DNA from: JAKALX01 sp964508715
GTDB taxonomy: Bacteria; Chloroflexota; Dehalococcoidia; Tepidiformales; Tepidiformaceae
NCBI GenBank assembly: GCA_964508715.1
Contig: CAZDUX010000008.1
Location: 62,001 to 126,000 of the forward strand
Direction of reading: 5' to 3'
DNA: 64,000 bases
Within the stretch, counting starts at the first letter, position 1. Each line of letters opens with the position of its first letter. Position numbers and translations under genes: made by a program. A model generated the notes under the pieces. It saw only the letters and a program-made list of their open reading frames with translations. It was not told the origin of the DNA and searched no databases. Of the stretch, positions 16,308 through 24,838 are shown in pieces.

Positions 16308-17699
16308 ATGACCCTCGCACCGTTCGAACGCCTTCCCCCGCACGATATCGAGGCCGAGGAATCCGTGGTCGCGGCCCTCATGGTCGACCCGCAGGCTATC
16401 CTCGCTGTCTACAATATCCTCAAGCCCATCGACTTCTTCCGTGAGAAGAATGGCTGGATCTACGACGCCTGTGTCGAACTATGGAACCGTGACGAGGCGA
16501 TCAACCAGATCACCGTCGCCCACGAACTCGCTCGCCGCGACCAGCTCGAGGATGCCGGTGGCCAGGCGTATCTGTCCGACATTATCCGCCGCCTGCCCAC
16601 CAGCCTGGGTGCGGAGTTCTACGCCCGTATCGTCAAGCGCGATGCCACCTATCGCGGGCTCATCGCTGCCTCCACCGCGATCATGCAGATGGCGTACGAG
16701 GCCCCGGCCGAGCTGGAGCAGGTGTTCTCTCGCGCCGAAGACCTCCTGCAGCGGCTTCGGGGCGGCGAGAACTTCCGCGACTTCGTCCACATCCGCCAGC
16801 TGCTGAGTGCCTACCTCGACCAGGACGCCGACGACCTGGAGCGCCAGGAACTCACCTCCATCCGTACCGGTTATTCCGATCTCGACACACTGCTCGGTGG
16901 ACTCAAGCGGTCCGACCTGGTCATCGTTGGCGCGCGCCCATCCGTCGGCAAGTCGAGTTTCGCGCTCGGGATCGCCCGGAACGCGGCCATCATGCAGCGC
17001 GGGAATGTGGCGTTCTATTCGCTCGAAATGTCGGGCGAACAACTCGCCATCCGGCTGCTCTCATCGGAGTCGAGTGTCGATGGGACGCGGCTACGGCTCG
17101 GGCAGAACACCGAGATGGAGGAGCGCCGTATCGTCGCTGCGACTGGCCGCCTCTCCGAGGCCAACATCTGGTTCGACGATACGCCGATTCTCACGGCCGC
17201 CGAGCTGCGGGCGAAGTCACGCCGCCTTGCCAACGAAGCCGGGGGTCTCGACCTCATCATCATCGACTACCTGCAACTCATGCAGGGTGAGCACGGTGGC
17301 CGCAACGAGAACCGTGTCCAGGAGATCAGCTACATCTCGCGCACGCTCAAGGGGCTGGCGCGTGAACTCGATGTGCCAATCGTCGCCCTCGCCCAGCTCT
17401 CGCGCGCCATCGAGAACCGCAATCCCCGCATCCCGATGCTCTCGGACCTCCGCGATTCGGGTTCCATCGAGCAGGATGCCGACATCGTGATGTTCCTCAG
17501 CCGCGAAGACATGTATGTCAGCCCCGAGCAGTGGGCGGCCGATCACCCGGAGCTCCCGGCCAGCGCCTACCCGAAGGGCGTGGCGCAGGTGCATGTCGCC
17601 AAGCACCGCAACGGTCCCACGGGAATGGTCGAGCTCCGCTTCCGTGAGCGCTTTGCCCGTTTCGAGGACTGGGTGCTCCGCCCGGATGAGGAAGAATGA
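16308..17699 (+). CDS. dnaB: Replicative DNA helicase DnaB
   Basis: The hexameric 5'-3' helicase of the replication fork, 463 residues. The N-terminal primase-interacting domain begins RLPPHDIEAEESV (9-20) and runs to about 150. The RecA-like motor carries Walker A GARPSVGKS (208-216), Walker B LIIIDYLQLM with D320, and the arginine-rich/sensor segments SRTLKGLARELDVPI, ALAQLSR and SGSIEQDAD typical of DnaB. No Shine-Dalgarno sequence is free directly before ATG 16308; a hairpin with anti-SD character is there instead. It overlaps dnaD by four bases (ATGA), so helicase, DnaD and loader are made from one message. No intein is present. Confidence 0.97.
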   Translation: MTLAPFERLPPHDIEAEESVVAALMVDPQAILAVYNILKPIDFFREKNGWIYDACVELWNRDEAINQITVAHELARRDQLEDAGGQAYLSDIIRRLPTSLGAEFYARIVKRDATYRGLIAASTAIMQMAYEAPAELEQVFSRAEDLLQRLRGGENFRDFVHIRQLLSAYLDQDADDLERQELTSIRTGYSDLDTLLGGLKRSDLVIVGARPSVGKSSFALGIARNAAIMQRGNVAFYSLEMSGEQLAIRLLSSESSVDGTRLRLGQNTEMEERRIVAATGRLSEANIWFDDTPILTAAELRAKSRRLANEAGGLDLIIIDYLQLMQGEHGGRNENRVQEISYISRTLKGLARELDVPIVALAQLSRAIENRNPRIPMLSDLRDSGSIEQDADIVMFLSREDMYVSPEQWAADHPELPASAYPKGVAQVHVAKHRNGPTGMVELRFRERFARFEDWVLRPDEEE

Positions 17700-18406
17700 G
17701 CGATTTCCAGGGCTTCCCCGGCATCAGCAAGGCGACCACTATCCCCAACCTGTTTTTCACCGCCGTCTTGCCGGAACTCGAAACCCCGGCGGAGTTGCTC
17801 GCATTCCTCTGGGTCTCCCGCATCACGCAGGAGCGGACGCCCGGCGAACGATTCGTGACTGAAGACGAGGTGTGGGCCTATCCGGGCGCACGCGGTTCGT
17901 TCGACCGCCTGGGGGCTGGCCGTGAAGGCCTCACGCTGGCTCTCGAAGCGCTCGTCCGCAGGCGCGCACTGCTGGCACTCTCCCTTGCCAGTGCCGATGG
18001 TGAAGAGCAGCTCTACTTCGTGAACAATCCCGCCTCGCGCCGGCTCATCGCGCGGGCGCGTGGCGGAGACCTCGAGTTGCGCCCTGCGGCAATCATCCAG
18101 CCTACCTGCGACCCCGGGGAGCGCCCCAATATCTTCCGGCTCTACGAGGAACAGATCGGGACCATTACACCGATGGTTGGCGATAAGCTCATCGAGGCCG
18201 AGGAGCGCTATTCTCCGGAGTGGATCGCCGAGGCGTTTCGCGAGGCGGCCGAGCTCAACGTGCGCTCCTGGCGCTACATCGAACGCATCCTGATCCGGTG
18301 GGCCGAGGAGGGCCGCTCGTATGAAACGCCTGGACGAGATCCTCTCCAAGACGAAAAGCAGCGCTTCCTTGGAGGATTCGAGCATCTCGCAAACCGACAC
18401 CGATGA
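17696..18406 (+). CDS. dnaD: DnaD-domain replication initiation protein
   Basis: A 236-residue protein. Residues about 145-210 (NIFRLYEEQIGTITPMVGDKL through WIAEAFREA..NVRSWRYIERIL.RW) match the DnaD/DnaB_2 C-terminal DNA-binding domain, including the YxxxIxxI-like end. The N-terminal part resembles a winged helix (PELETPAELLAFLWVSR). In Bacillus, DnaD-type proteins remodel the origin and help load the helicase; the location between dnaB and the loader supports that role. The start overlaps the dnaB stop as ATGA. Its own end overlaps the loader gene by 86 bases. Confidence 0.88.
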   Translation: MSDFQGFPGISKATTIPNLFFTAVLPELETPAELLAFLWVSRITQERTPGERFVTEDEVWAYPGARGSFDRLGAGREGLTLALEALVRRRALLALSLASADGEEQLYFVNNPASRRLIARARGGDLELRPAAIIQPTCDPGERPNIFRLYEEQIGTITPMVGDKLIEAEERYSPEWIAEAFREAAELNVRSWRYIERILIRWAEEGRSYETPGRDPLQDEKQRFLGGFEHLANRHR

Positions 18407-19715
18407 TGCCAGCCCCGGCGATACCTGTCCCATCTGCCATGGGGCGGGCTTTGTCCGCCGTGCACGCCCGGTCGACGACCCGCGCTTTGGCAAGGCCGAG
18501 CCGTGTGATTGTGTGCTGCAGGAGGCCGAAGACGTGCGCAAGGGCCGTCTCGAACGCATCTCCAATCTCGGCGCCCTGACGCGCTTCACCTTCGATTCGC
18601 TCGTACCCGCTGGCCGCGGCCGCGAGAGTGATGCCTTTGACGCCGCTGCCGAGAATGCGAAAGCCTACGCGGCGGAGGCAGCCGGCTGGCTCGTCCTCAC
18701 CGGCTCATCGGGAACGGGCAAGACGCATCTTGCCGCCGCCATCGCCAACGACCGTATCGCTCGTGGCTATCCCGCGCTCTTCATGGTCGTCCCCGACCTG
18801 CTCGATCACCTTCGCGCCAGCCAGGACCCGGCACGCGATGAGCTGGGCTACCATCAACTCTTCGAACAGGTGCGCAACGCGCCCTTTCTCGTGCTCGACG
18901 ACATCGACGCCACGAGCGGCACACCCTGGGGCCGCGAGAAGCTCTTCCAGGTGGTCAATCACCGGTATAACACCGAGTTGCCGACCGTTTTCACGACGAC
19001 AACGCCGGTCCGGCAGCTCGACGATCGCCTGGCCAGCCGTCTCTCAAACCCCGAGATAGCAACCATCGTATCGCTCGACGGGCCCGCCAGTAGCGGCTAC
19101 CAGCAGGTTGGCGGCATGACCCGGGAGCGCCTGGCCGGGCACACCTTCCGTGATTTCGACACGCGCTCGCCCGGCCTGCGCACCGAGGAACGTGAGTCCC
19201 TCGAAGCCGCCCTCAGTGCTTCCCGTGCTTTTGCCGAAGATCCCCGTGGCTGGCTCCTCCTCGTTGGCGGCAACGGTTGCGGAAAGACGCATCTCGCCTG
19301 TGCCATCGCCAGCCGCTGCCTTTCGAACGGCCGAAGCGTCTTTTTTGCTGTCGTGCCTGATCTGCTCGACCATCTGCGGGCCTCGTTCGCTCCGGGCAAT
19401 GATGTGCCCTACGACGAACTCTTCGACACGATCCGGAACGCCGATGTCCTTGTCCTCGACGACTACGGCGCCCAGCAAAGCACACCGTGGGCCCAGGAGA
19501 AGCTCTACCAGGTCGTCAACTATCGGACGGTCGCAGGTCTCCCAACCGTGGTGACCTCCGACCGCCCGATTGACGAACTGCAGGCCGCACAACCACGCAT
19601 CCTTACCCGGATGCTCGACCCGCAGACGGGCACACTCATTTACATCAGTGCCCCCCACCACCGCCTGGGCCGCCTTACGACTTCCGAGTCGCGCTCTTTG
19701 CGCCCGCGGCGCTAG
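18321..19715 (+). CDS. Tandem-AAA+ helicase loader (double DnaC/DnaI-like)
   Basis: A 464-residue protein with two complete DnaC/DnaI-type ATPase domains in one chain. A zinc-finger-like N-terminus (C36-P-I-C39, C62-D-C64) resembles the helicase-binding domain of DnaI. Domain 1 has Walker A GSSGTGKTH (127-135), Walker B VLDDID (191-196), and sensor 1 TVFTTTTP. Domain 2 has Walker A GGNGCGKTH (316-324), Walker B VLVLDD (376-381), and sensor 1 TVVTSDRP. Both contain the identical VVPDLLDHLRAS (156-167, 344-355), but eight of those twelve codons differ. ATG 18321 is supported by a GGAGGG site eight bases upstream, so the 86-base overlap with dnaD is real. Function inferred: loading DnaB. Ordinary loaders have one ATPase domain. 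Confidence 0.85.
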   Translation: MKRLDEILSKTKSSASLEDSSISQTDTDDASPGDTCPICHGAGFVRRARPVDDPRFGKAEPCDCVLQEAEDVRKGRLERISNLGALTRFTFDSLVPAGRGRESDAFDAAAENAKAYAAEAAGWLVLTGSSGTGKTHLAAAIANDRIARGYPALFMVVPDLLDHLRASQDPARDELGYHQLFEQVRNAPFLVLDDIDATSGTPWGREKLFQVVNHRYNTELPTVFTTTTPVRQLDDRLASRLSNPEIATIVSLDGPASSGYQQVGGMTRERLAGHTFRDFDTRSPGLRTEERESLEAALSASRAFAEDPRGWLLLVGGNGCGKTHLACAIASRCLSNGRSVFFAVVPDLLDHLRASFAPGNDVPYDELFDTIRNADVLVLDDYGAQQSTPWAQEKLYQVVNYRTVAGLPTVVTSDRPIDELQAAQPRILTRMLDPQTGTLIYISAPHHRLGRLTTSESRSLRPRR

Positions 19716-19960
19716 ATCGGCTCTGTCGTGAGCTCATCGAGGAACAGGCGGATGCCTTCAGCAACTGCTTCGTCACGGCCGGACACCTCGTAGATCCGCC
19801 CGAGGTCCGCGCGCACGTGGTCGAGGAAGGCCTCGGGATCGGCGTCTGGTTCTGAACGAACCCGCGCGAACTCCAGCGCGAGGTCATCGGCGATGCTCCG
19901 CACCTGCTGTGCGTACTCTTCATCCTGGAACACTGGCGTGTTGGTTTGATCCGTGGTCAT
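19712..19960 (-). CDS. Small acidic protein of unknown function
   Basis: An 82-residue, strongly acidic, helix-prone protein (EEYAQQVRSIADDLALEFARV..EPDADPEAFLDHV). It has no cysteines, membrane span or signal. ATG 19960 is chosen because GGGAGGTG lies just upstream; further upstream sequence in frame has non-coding character. The stop overlaps the stop of the convergent helicase-loader gene by four bases (CTAG). I recognise no family. It could be a small regulator or partner protein; nothing in the sequence decides. Confidence 0.65.
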   Translation of the reverse strand: MTTDQTNTPVFQDEEYAQQVRSIADDLALEFARVRSEPDADPEAFLDHVRADLGRIYEVSGRDEAVAEGIRLFLDELTTEPI

Positions 19961-20029
19961 TCCACACCTCCCAATCTCCGGCGAGGATCCGCCGGCTTCC
20001 ATCGTCGCTGAATGCCGGCCACCTCGACA

Positions 20030-20114
20030 GGGCCCTCCGAACCCATGTTCGGGCCCACTCGGCTGAACATGCACCCTGGCCGCATCGGCCCCCAACCTCT
20101 GGTTCGGTTGGGCC
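20030..20114 (+). repeat. Two hairpins in the leader of the stress-protein operon
   Basis: Two inverted repeats: CCGAAC/GTTCGG flanked by GGGC/GCCC (20030-20056), and GGCCC(C)CAACC/GGTTGGGCC (20087-20114). They lie between divergent genes, upstream of a TAGATT -10 candidate (about 20143) for the universal stress gene. They may be operator or terminator structures. Confidence 0.35.
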
Positions 20115-20176
20115 TGTCATCCCCGGTCGTTCTCGGGCACCATAGATTGGATTGGATATCCGGCGGAGGACGCCCG

Positions 20177-20983
20177 ATGGTCAGTTATCTTCTCGTTCCT
20201 GTCGATGGCTCTCCGGAAGCAGAGGCTACCATCCCCGTCGCGGCGGCAATCGCGGCCCGTCTCCGTGCTGGCCTGCACCTCCTGCGGGTCACTCGCTACG
20301 ATTTCGAATGTGCTGCCGCCGAGAAGGAGATGGACGATCTCGTAGCACGGCACGGCGCCACATCGGGGAGCGTCGTCGTGTCCGGCAACGTCTTCCGCAC
20401 GATCCTCAATCACCTCGATGAGGACCCGGGCGGCCTCGTCGCGATGAGCACCCACGGCCGTTCACGCCTTTTCGAAGAGGTAATGGGCAGCACCGCTCTC
20501 ACCCTTGTCCGGATGCTCTCACGCCCGGTCATCGTCTACCGGCCAACCGGCCAGGAAGCGGCCCCCGAGAGCCGCATGCCTATCGAGACGATCGTCGTCC
20601 CGGTCGATGGCTCTGACTTCGCCGAGTCAATGATCCCTGTTGCCGCGGAGTTCGCGAAGGCGATAGGTGCGGGGATCGAACTGATCCAGGTCATTCCCTC
20701 CGTCGACCGCCCTGGCCCGGGTGATGTCATCGAATCATCGTATGTCCGTGGCCACGCTGAGGCGCTGCAACGTGATACCGGGGTCCCCGTGAGTTTCGAA
20801 ACCCTCCACGGCGACCCCGCGAAGGTGATCCCCGAGTACGTTCGAACGCGCCCCGGCGCCATGCTCGCCATGACGACCCATGCCCGCCGGGGGATCGAAC
20901 GCATCGCGTTCGGTGGCGTGGCGAACGCCTGTATTCGCCACTCTGGCGTGCCAATCCTTCTCCGCCACCCGGGGAGCCAGTAA
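20177..20983 (+). CDS. Universal stress protein, two tandem UspA domains
   Basis: A 268-residue cytoplasmic protein with two UspA repeats: 1-130 (YLLVPVDGSPEAEATIPVAAAIA ... MSTHGRSRLFEEVMGSTALTLV) and 136-268 (TIVVPVDGSDFAESMIPVAAEFA ... MTTHARRGIERIAFGGVANACI). The first repeat keeps the loop that binds the ATP phosphates, in a form close to G-x2-G-x9-G-S. In the second it is altered, which suggests one active nucleotide site. ATG 20177 is supported by a GGAGG site. A likely -10 TAGATT lies about 30 bases upstream. The gene is followed by a second tandem Usp and an alcohol dehydrogenase in the same direction, giving a stress operon. Confidence 0.88.
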   Translation: MVSYLLVPVDGSPEAEATIPVAAAIAARLRAGLHLLRVTRYDFECAAAEKEMDDLVARHGATSGSVVVSGNVFRTILNHLDEDPGGLVAMSTHGRSRLFEEVMGSTALTLVRMLSRPVIVYRPTGQEAAPESRMPIETIVVPVDGSDFAESMIPVAAEFAKAIGAGIELIQVIPSVDRPGPGDVIESSYVRGHAEALQRDTGVPVSFETLHGDPAKVIPEYVRTRPGAMLAMTTHARRGIERIAFGGVANACIRHSGVPILLRHPGSQ

Positions 20984-21014
20984 CGCTCCCGAAAGCTGAA
21001 GGAGGGGTACCGAC

Positions 21015-21890
21015 ATGCCGCCCACAATCCTCGTTACCAACGATGGCTCCCAGCAAGCGCTGCGCGCGCTCCCCCATGCTGCACTCCTTGCCGGGAACGC
21101 AGGGGCCGATCTCATCCTTCTCCGCGTTCTCGACCCGGATGCGGAGCTCACACATGTTGCCGCCCGCGATCGTCCGGCCGTCATCCGCGCCCTCGTAACA
21201 GGCTGGCAGGCTGAATTGACCGAACTCCTTGCAAATCGCGAGATCCGTGGCAGGGCCGAGGTTCGCATTCTCGGCGAGGCTGAACGGCTTTCCGACGCGG
21301 TCGTCTCTGCTGCCCAGGAGCATGACGCGTTGCTCATTGCCATGCATTCCCGCGGCGCCGGCGCAATCCGCCATGCACTGCTGGGGAGTGTTGCGCTTGG
21401 AGTACTCGGCGGAACATCGCTCCCGGTTATGCTCACCGGACCCCATGCAGCCGACCCGCCGGCTATCCACCGCGAGGGGTACCGGCTCATCATCACCAGT
21501 GACGGGTCGCCCGCGTCCGATATCGTCGTTATCTCCATGGCCCCGGTGCTTGCCGCTATCGATGGCCATGTGCGCCTGCTCCACATCTGCGAGCTCCGTT
21601 CGGGGAGGCCCGCACCCGAGACCGAAGTTGCGCTCGCCAACCGCCACCTCGAGGGCATCCGCAAGATCCTTCCGCCGACCCTTCAGAGTGAGGTCGAGAC
21701 CGCCGTGTGCTGTGATGCGTGCACGGTCGCCAACGACATCCTCAGGGCGGCGGAGCGCTACCGGGCCGATGCGATCGCCTTGAGTACGCATGGCCATAGC
21801 GCTCTTCGCCACCTCATCGCGGGCAGCAACGCACTCGACCTCCTCTCGCAGTCGCCGGTCCCCCTCATTCTCACCCGGTATCCTGGATAG
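21015..21890 (+). CDS. Universal stress protein, two tandem UspA domains (second copy)
   Basis: A 291-residue paralogue of the preceding protein. Domain 1 begins TILVTNDGSQQALRALPHAALLA. Domain 2 begins LIITSDGSPASDIVVISMAPVLA and ends with LSTHGHSALRHLIAGSNALDLL, close to the UspA nucleotide-binding loop. The first domain's loop (MHSRGAGAIRHALLGSVALGVL) also retains the G-rich pattern. A strong GGAGGGG ribosome site precedes the ATG, 31 bases after the first usp gene. The dehydrogenase gene starts eight bases after its stop. It probably binds ATP or another nucleotide and is induced under growth arrest or redox stress, by family analogy. Confidence 0.86.
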   Translation: MPPTILVTNDGSQQALRALPHAALLAGNAGADLILLRVLDPDAELTHVAARDRPAVIRALVTGWQAELTELLANREIRGRAEVRILGEAERLSDAVVSAAQEHDALLIAMHSRGAGAIRHALLGSVALGVLGGTSLPVMLTGPHAADPPAIHREGYRLIITSDGSPASDIVVISMAPVLAAIDGHVRLLHICELRSGRPAPETEVALANRHLEGIRKILPPTLQSEVETAVCCDACTVANDILRAAERYRADAIALSTHGHSALRHLIAGSNALDLLSQSPVPLILTRYPG

Positions 21891-21898
21891 GAAGAGCC

Positions 21899-22894
21899 AT
21901 GCATGCAGCGATGCTTCGGACGCCTGGTCCGATCGCTACGGGTCCGCTCACCATCGAAGAGGCACCACCGCCGGTGCCTGCAGCCGGCGAACTGCTCCTC
22001 GATGTCGTGGCCTGTGCCGCGTGCCGTACGGACCTGCAGCTCGCGGAAGGCGATATCGCGGCCAGGCGCGTGCCGCTCATCCCCGGGCACCAGGCGGCCG
22101 GACGTGTAGCCGCGCTGGGCGAGGGGGTGACGGGCTGGAACGTGGGTGACCGAGCGGGCGTGGCCTGGCTTGCCTCGGCTTGCGGGAACTGCCCCTATTG
22201 CATCGAGGGGCAGGAAAACCTTTGCCCCGATGCCCGCTTCACTGGTTGGGATCGTGATGGTGGATTCGCGGGACAGATGACGGTTGATGCCCGCTTCGCG
22301 CTTCACCTGCCTGACGGATTCGACGACCTCGCCGTTGCACCACTTCTCTGCGGAGGAGTCATTGGCTATCGCGCACTGAGGGTCTCGGGAATCAAACCTG
22401 GAGGAAGGCTGGGGCTCTTCGGCTTTGGCGCCTCCGCACTGCTCGCCACTCAGGTCGCAGCCCATTGGGGGTGCGAGGTCTTTGTTGCCACGCGATCGGA
22501 GCCGGAACAGGAGCGGGCTCGATCACTCGGTGCCGTGTGGGCCGGCGGGTACGAGACACCGGTCCCCACCGAACTCGATGCTGCAGTCACCTTCGCGCCC
22601 GCCGGGAGCGTGGTCGTGGCGGCACTTCGTGCCATCCGCCCCGGCGCCACGGTCGCCATCAATGCGATCCACCTCGACCACATCCCCGAGTTCTCGTACG
22701 ACCTGCTCTGGCGCGAACGGAGCCTGAAGAGCGTGGCGAACTTCACACGGACCGATGCAGCCGAGTTCCTCTCACTCGCTGCTGAAGTTCCAATTCAGAC
22801 GGTCACGGAGACCCATCCCCTTGCGGACGCGAACCGTGCCTTGCAACGCATCGCCTCGGGCGCCGTGCAGGGCGCCGCCGTGCTCGTCATCTGA
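21899..22894 (+). CDS. Zinc-dependent alcohol dehydrogenase
   Basis: A 331-residue medium-chain dehydrogenase. The catalytic-zinc Cys/Thr pair is in CAACRTDLQ (near 42), and the GHE equivalent is PGHQAAG (about 62-68). The structural zinc lobe CGNCPYCIEGQENLC has four cysteines in standard spacing. The Rossmann GxGxxG equivalent is FGFGASA (near 180). NAD(P)-dependent oxidation or reduction of a small alcohol or aldehyde is expected; the CxxC-rich single-chain form is like the bacterial AdhA/YogA group. GGAAGAG precedes the ATG, and the gene follows the second usp by eight bases, so it is probably co-transcribed with the stress proteins. Confidence 0.87.
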   Translation: MHAAMLRTPGPIATGPLTIEEAPPPVPAAGELLLDVVACAACRTDLQLAEGDIAARRVPLIPGHQAAGRVAALGEGVTGWNVGDRAGVAWLASACGNCPYCIEGQENLCPDARFTGWDRDGGFAGQMTVDARFALHLPDGFDDLAVAPLLCGGVIGYRALRVSGIKPGGRLGLFGFGASALLATQVAAHWGCEVFVATRSEPEQERARSLGAVWAGGYETPVPTELDAAVTFAPAGSVVVAALRAIRPGATVAINAIHLDHIPEFSYDLLWRERSLKSVANFTRTDAAEFLSLAAEVPIQTVTETHPLADANRALQRIASGAVQGAAVLVI

Positions 22895-23032
22895 GGCGTG
22901 AGCGGGGCCGGCGAAGGGGGTACCCGCCCCACCTGCACGTCTCGAATCGATGACCCTCACGATGGATCGACGACGAATGCCTCTGCCCCGGGCGCATGGG
23001 AGCAGAATCCTCCCGTCCCGGTACTTCGTGGC

Positions 23033-24838
23033 TCAGGCCACGCCTGGTGCCGGGTGGAGGGATATTGGTGCCGAAGGCCGGCGCCCCTGCGTCCACTGCC
23101 GGTAGAGGGCGCTGTAGTAGCCACCCATCGCCAGCAACCGGGAGTGTGACCCATCCTCCACGATGCGGCCGTCATCGACCACGAGGATGCGGTCGGCATG
23201 CTCTGCCGTGCTCAGGCGGTGAGCGATGATGATGCTGGTGCGCCCGCGAAGCAGGTGTCCGAGGGCCTCTTCAACCACACCCTCGGTCGCCGGGTCGAGG
23301 CTCGATGTCGCCTCATCGAGAACGAGGACGGGCGGGTTGGCGACGAATGCCCGCGCGATTGAAATGAGCTGCTTCTGTCCGGCCGAAAGCCGCGACCCAC
23401 GGTAACTGACGTACGTATTGATCCCTTCGGGCAGGGAGTCGATGAACTCCTGGATCCCGAGTTCGGCGCAGGCTGCGTCGAGATCGTCGCCGGTCGCATC
23501 GGGCCGCCCGAAGAGGATGTTCTCGCGGATGGTTCCGCTGAAGAGAAACCCTTCCTGCGGCACCATGGTGATGCTGCGGCGCAGGTCTGTCCCCGCAATC
23601 TCCTGGAGGTCGTGGCCGTCGAGTGTCACTCGCCCCGTTGCCGGGTCGTAGAAGCGGGTCATCAGCTTCGCGAGGGTTGACTTCCCGGCCCCGGTGGGGC
23701 CCACGAGGACAACGTGTTGCCCCGGCTCGATGACGAGATTGATGTCGCACAAGACCGGCCGCCCGGGCTTGTAGCCGAACTCCACATTCTCGAGGGCGAT
23801 ACGGCCATCCACTCGCGCAGGCAGGGTCACCGGATTGGCCGGCTCTGCCAGGTCGGGCCGTACGTTGAGGAGCCCGAAGATCTTGTTGAGGGCTGCACCG
23901 GCACTCTGCAGCATGTCGTACACCTGCGAGAGGTTCTGGATCGGTTGGAAGATGAAGTCGAGGTAGAAGACGAAGGCCGCCACGGTCCCGACAGAGACCT
24001 CGCCGGCTGCCACCTGCCGGCCGCCGTAATAGAGGATTACCCCGATACCGAGACCGCCCAGCCACTCGACAAGCGGGAAGTACAGGGCGGAGATTCGCAC
24101 CGTCTTCACGTTTGCCTCGTAGTTGCGCTCGTTGATCGCTCCGAAGCGCTCCATGTTCTGCTCTTCCCGGGCGAAGGCCTGCACCACGCGCAGGCCAGCG
24201 AACGTCTCCTGCATGTGGATGAGCACATCGGCAATGCGCTCGCGGACCGAGTTGTACGCCTTGCGCGAGGCGATGCGGAAGAGAGCCGTCGCCAGCAGCA
24301 ATGGCGGCAGGATGACCGCCGTCATGAGGAATAGCTTCCAGCTCAGGAGCAGGAGGATGACGATCGCACCGGCAAGTGTCAGCGTGCTCTGCACCAGCAT
24401 CAGGAAGCCGTTGTTCAACACGTCGGTCAGCGTCTGGATGTCGGCAGTCATGCGCGACACGAGGCGCCCCGCGTTCTCGCGCCCAAAGAACGACAGCGAC
24501 ATCTTCTGCAGGTGCGTAAAGAGGCGGATGCGGAGATCGCGGAGGAAGTCCTGTCCGAGCTTGTTCACGGTGTACGTCGCTATCGCCTGGAAGACGTAGA
24601 TGGTGCAGATGAGGGCGATGAACAACACCGCCGCGATAACGAGGTTCTGCTTGTCATGCCCATCGACCCCATGGTCGAGCGCGAACTGGATGACCAGCGG
24701 CTTGCCGAGGCTCGCAGCCGTGAACGTGATAATCGAGAAGACGGCGACGAGCATCGCAGGCCAGCGAGGGGCGAGCATTTCGGCCGCACCCTTCAGCCCG
24801 TTCGCCGATACCTCCGGCGGCTGTGATTGTTCGCTCAT
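23033..24838 (-). CDS. ABC exporter half-transporter, catalytically complete ATPase subunit
   Basis: A 601-residue fused membrane/ATPase half-transporter with six spans (about 25-310). The nucleotide-binding domain carries Walker A GPTGAGKST, a Q-loop VPQEGFLF, signature RLSAGQKQ (a variant of LSGGQ), Walker B VLVLDEATSSLD with the catalytic Glu intact, and switch His IIIAHR. Its start overlaps the stop of the upstream partner by four bases (ATGA). The variant signature here together with the Asp-for-Glu change in the partner is the arrangement of heterodimeric type IV exporters such as TM287/288. The pair probably exports lipids, drugs or peptides; substrate unknown. Confidence 0.92.
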   Translation of the reverse strand: MSEQSQPPEVSANGLKGAAEMLAPRWPAMLVAVFSIITFTAASLGKPLVIQFALDHGVDGHDKQNLVIAAVLFIALICTIYVFQAIATYTVNKLGQDFLRDLRIRLFTHLQKMSLSFFGRENAGRLVSRMTADIQTLTDVLNNGFLMLVQSTLTLAGAIVILLLLSWKLFLMTAVILPPLLLATALFRIASRKAYNSVRERIADVLIHMQETFAGLRVVQAFAREEQNMERFGAINERNYEANVKTVRISALYFPLVEWLGGLGIGVILYYGGRQVAAGEVSVGTVAAFVFYLDFIFQPIQNLSQVYDMLQSAGAALNKIFGLLNVRPDLAEPANPVTLPARVDGRIALENVEFGYKPGRPVLCDINLVIEPGQHVVLVGPTGAGKSTLAKLMTRFYDPATGRVTLDGHDLQEIAGTDLRRSITMVPQEGFLFSGTIRENILFGRPDATGDDLDAACAELGIQEFIDSLPEGINTYVSYRGSRLSAGQKQLISIARAFVANPPVLVLDEATSSLDPATEGVVEEALGHLLRGRTSIIIAHRLSTAEHADRILVVDDGRIVEDGSHSRLLAMGGYYSALYRQWTQGRRPSAPISLHPAPGVA

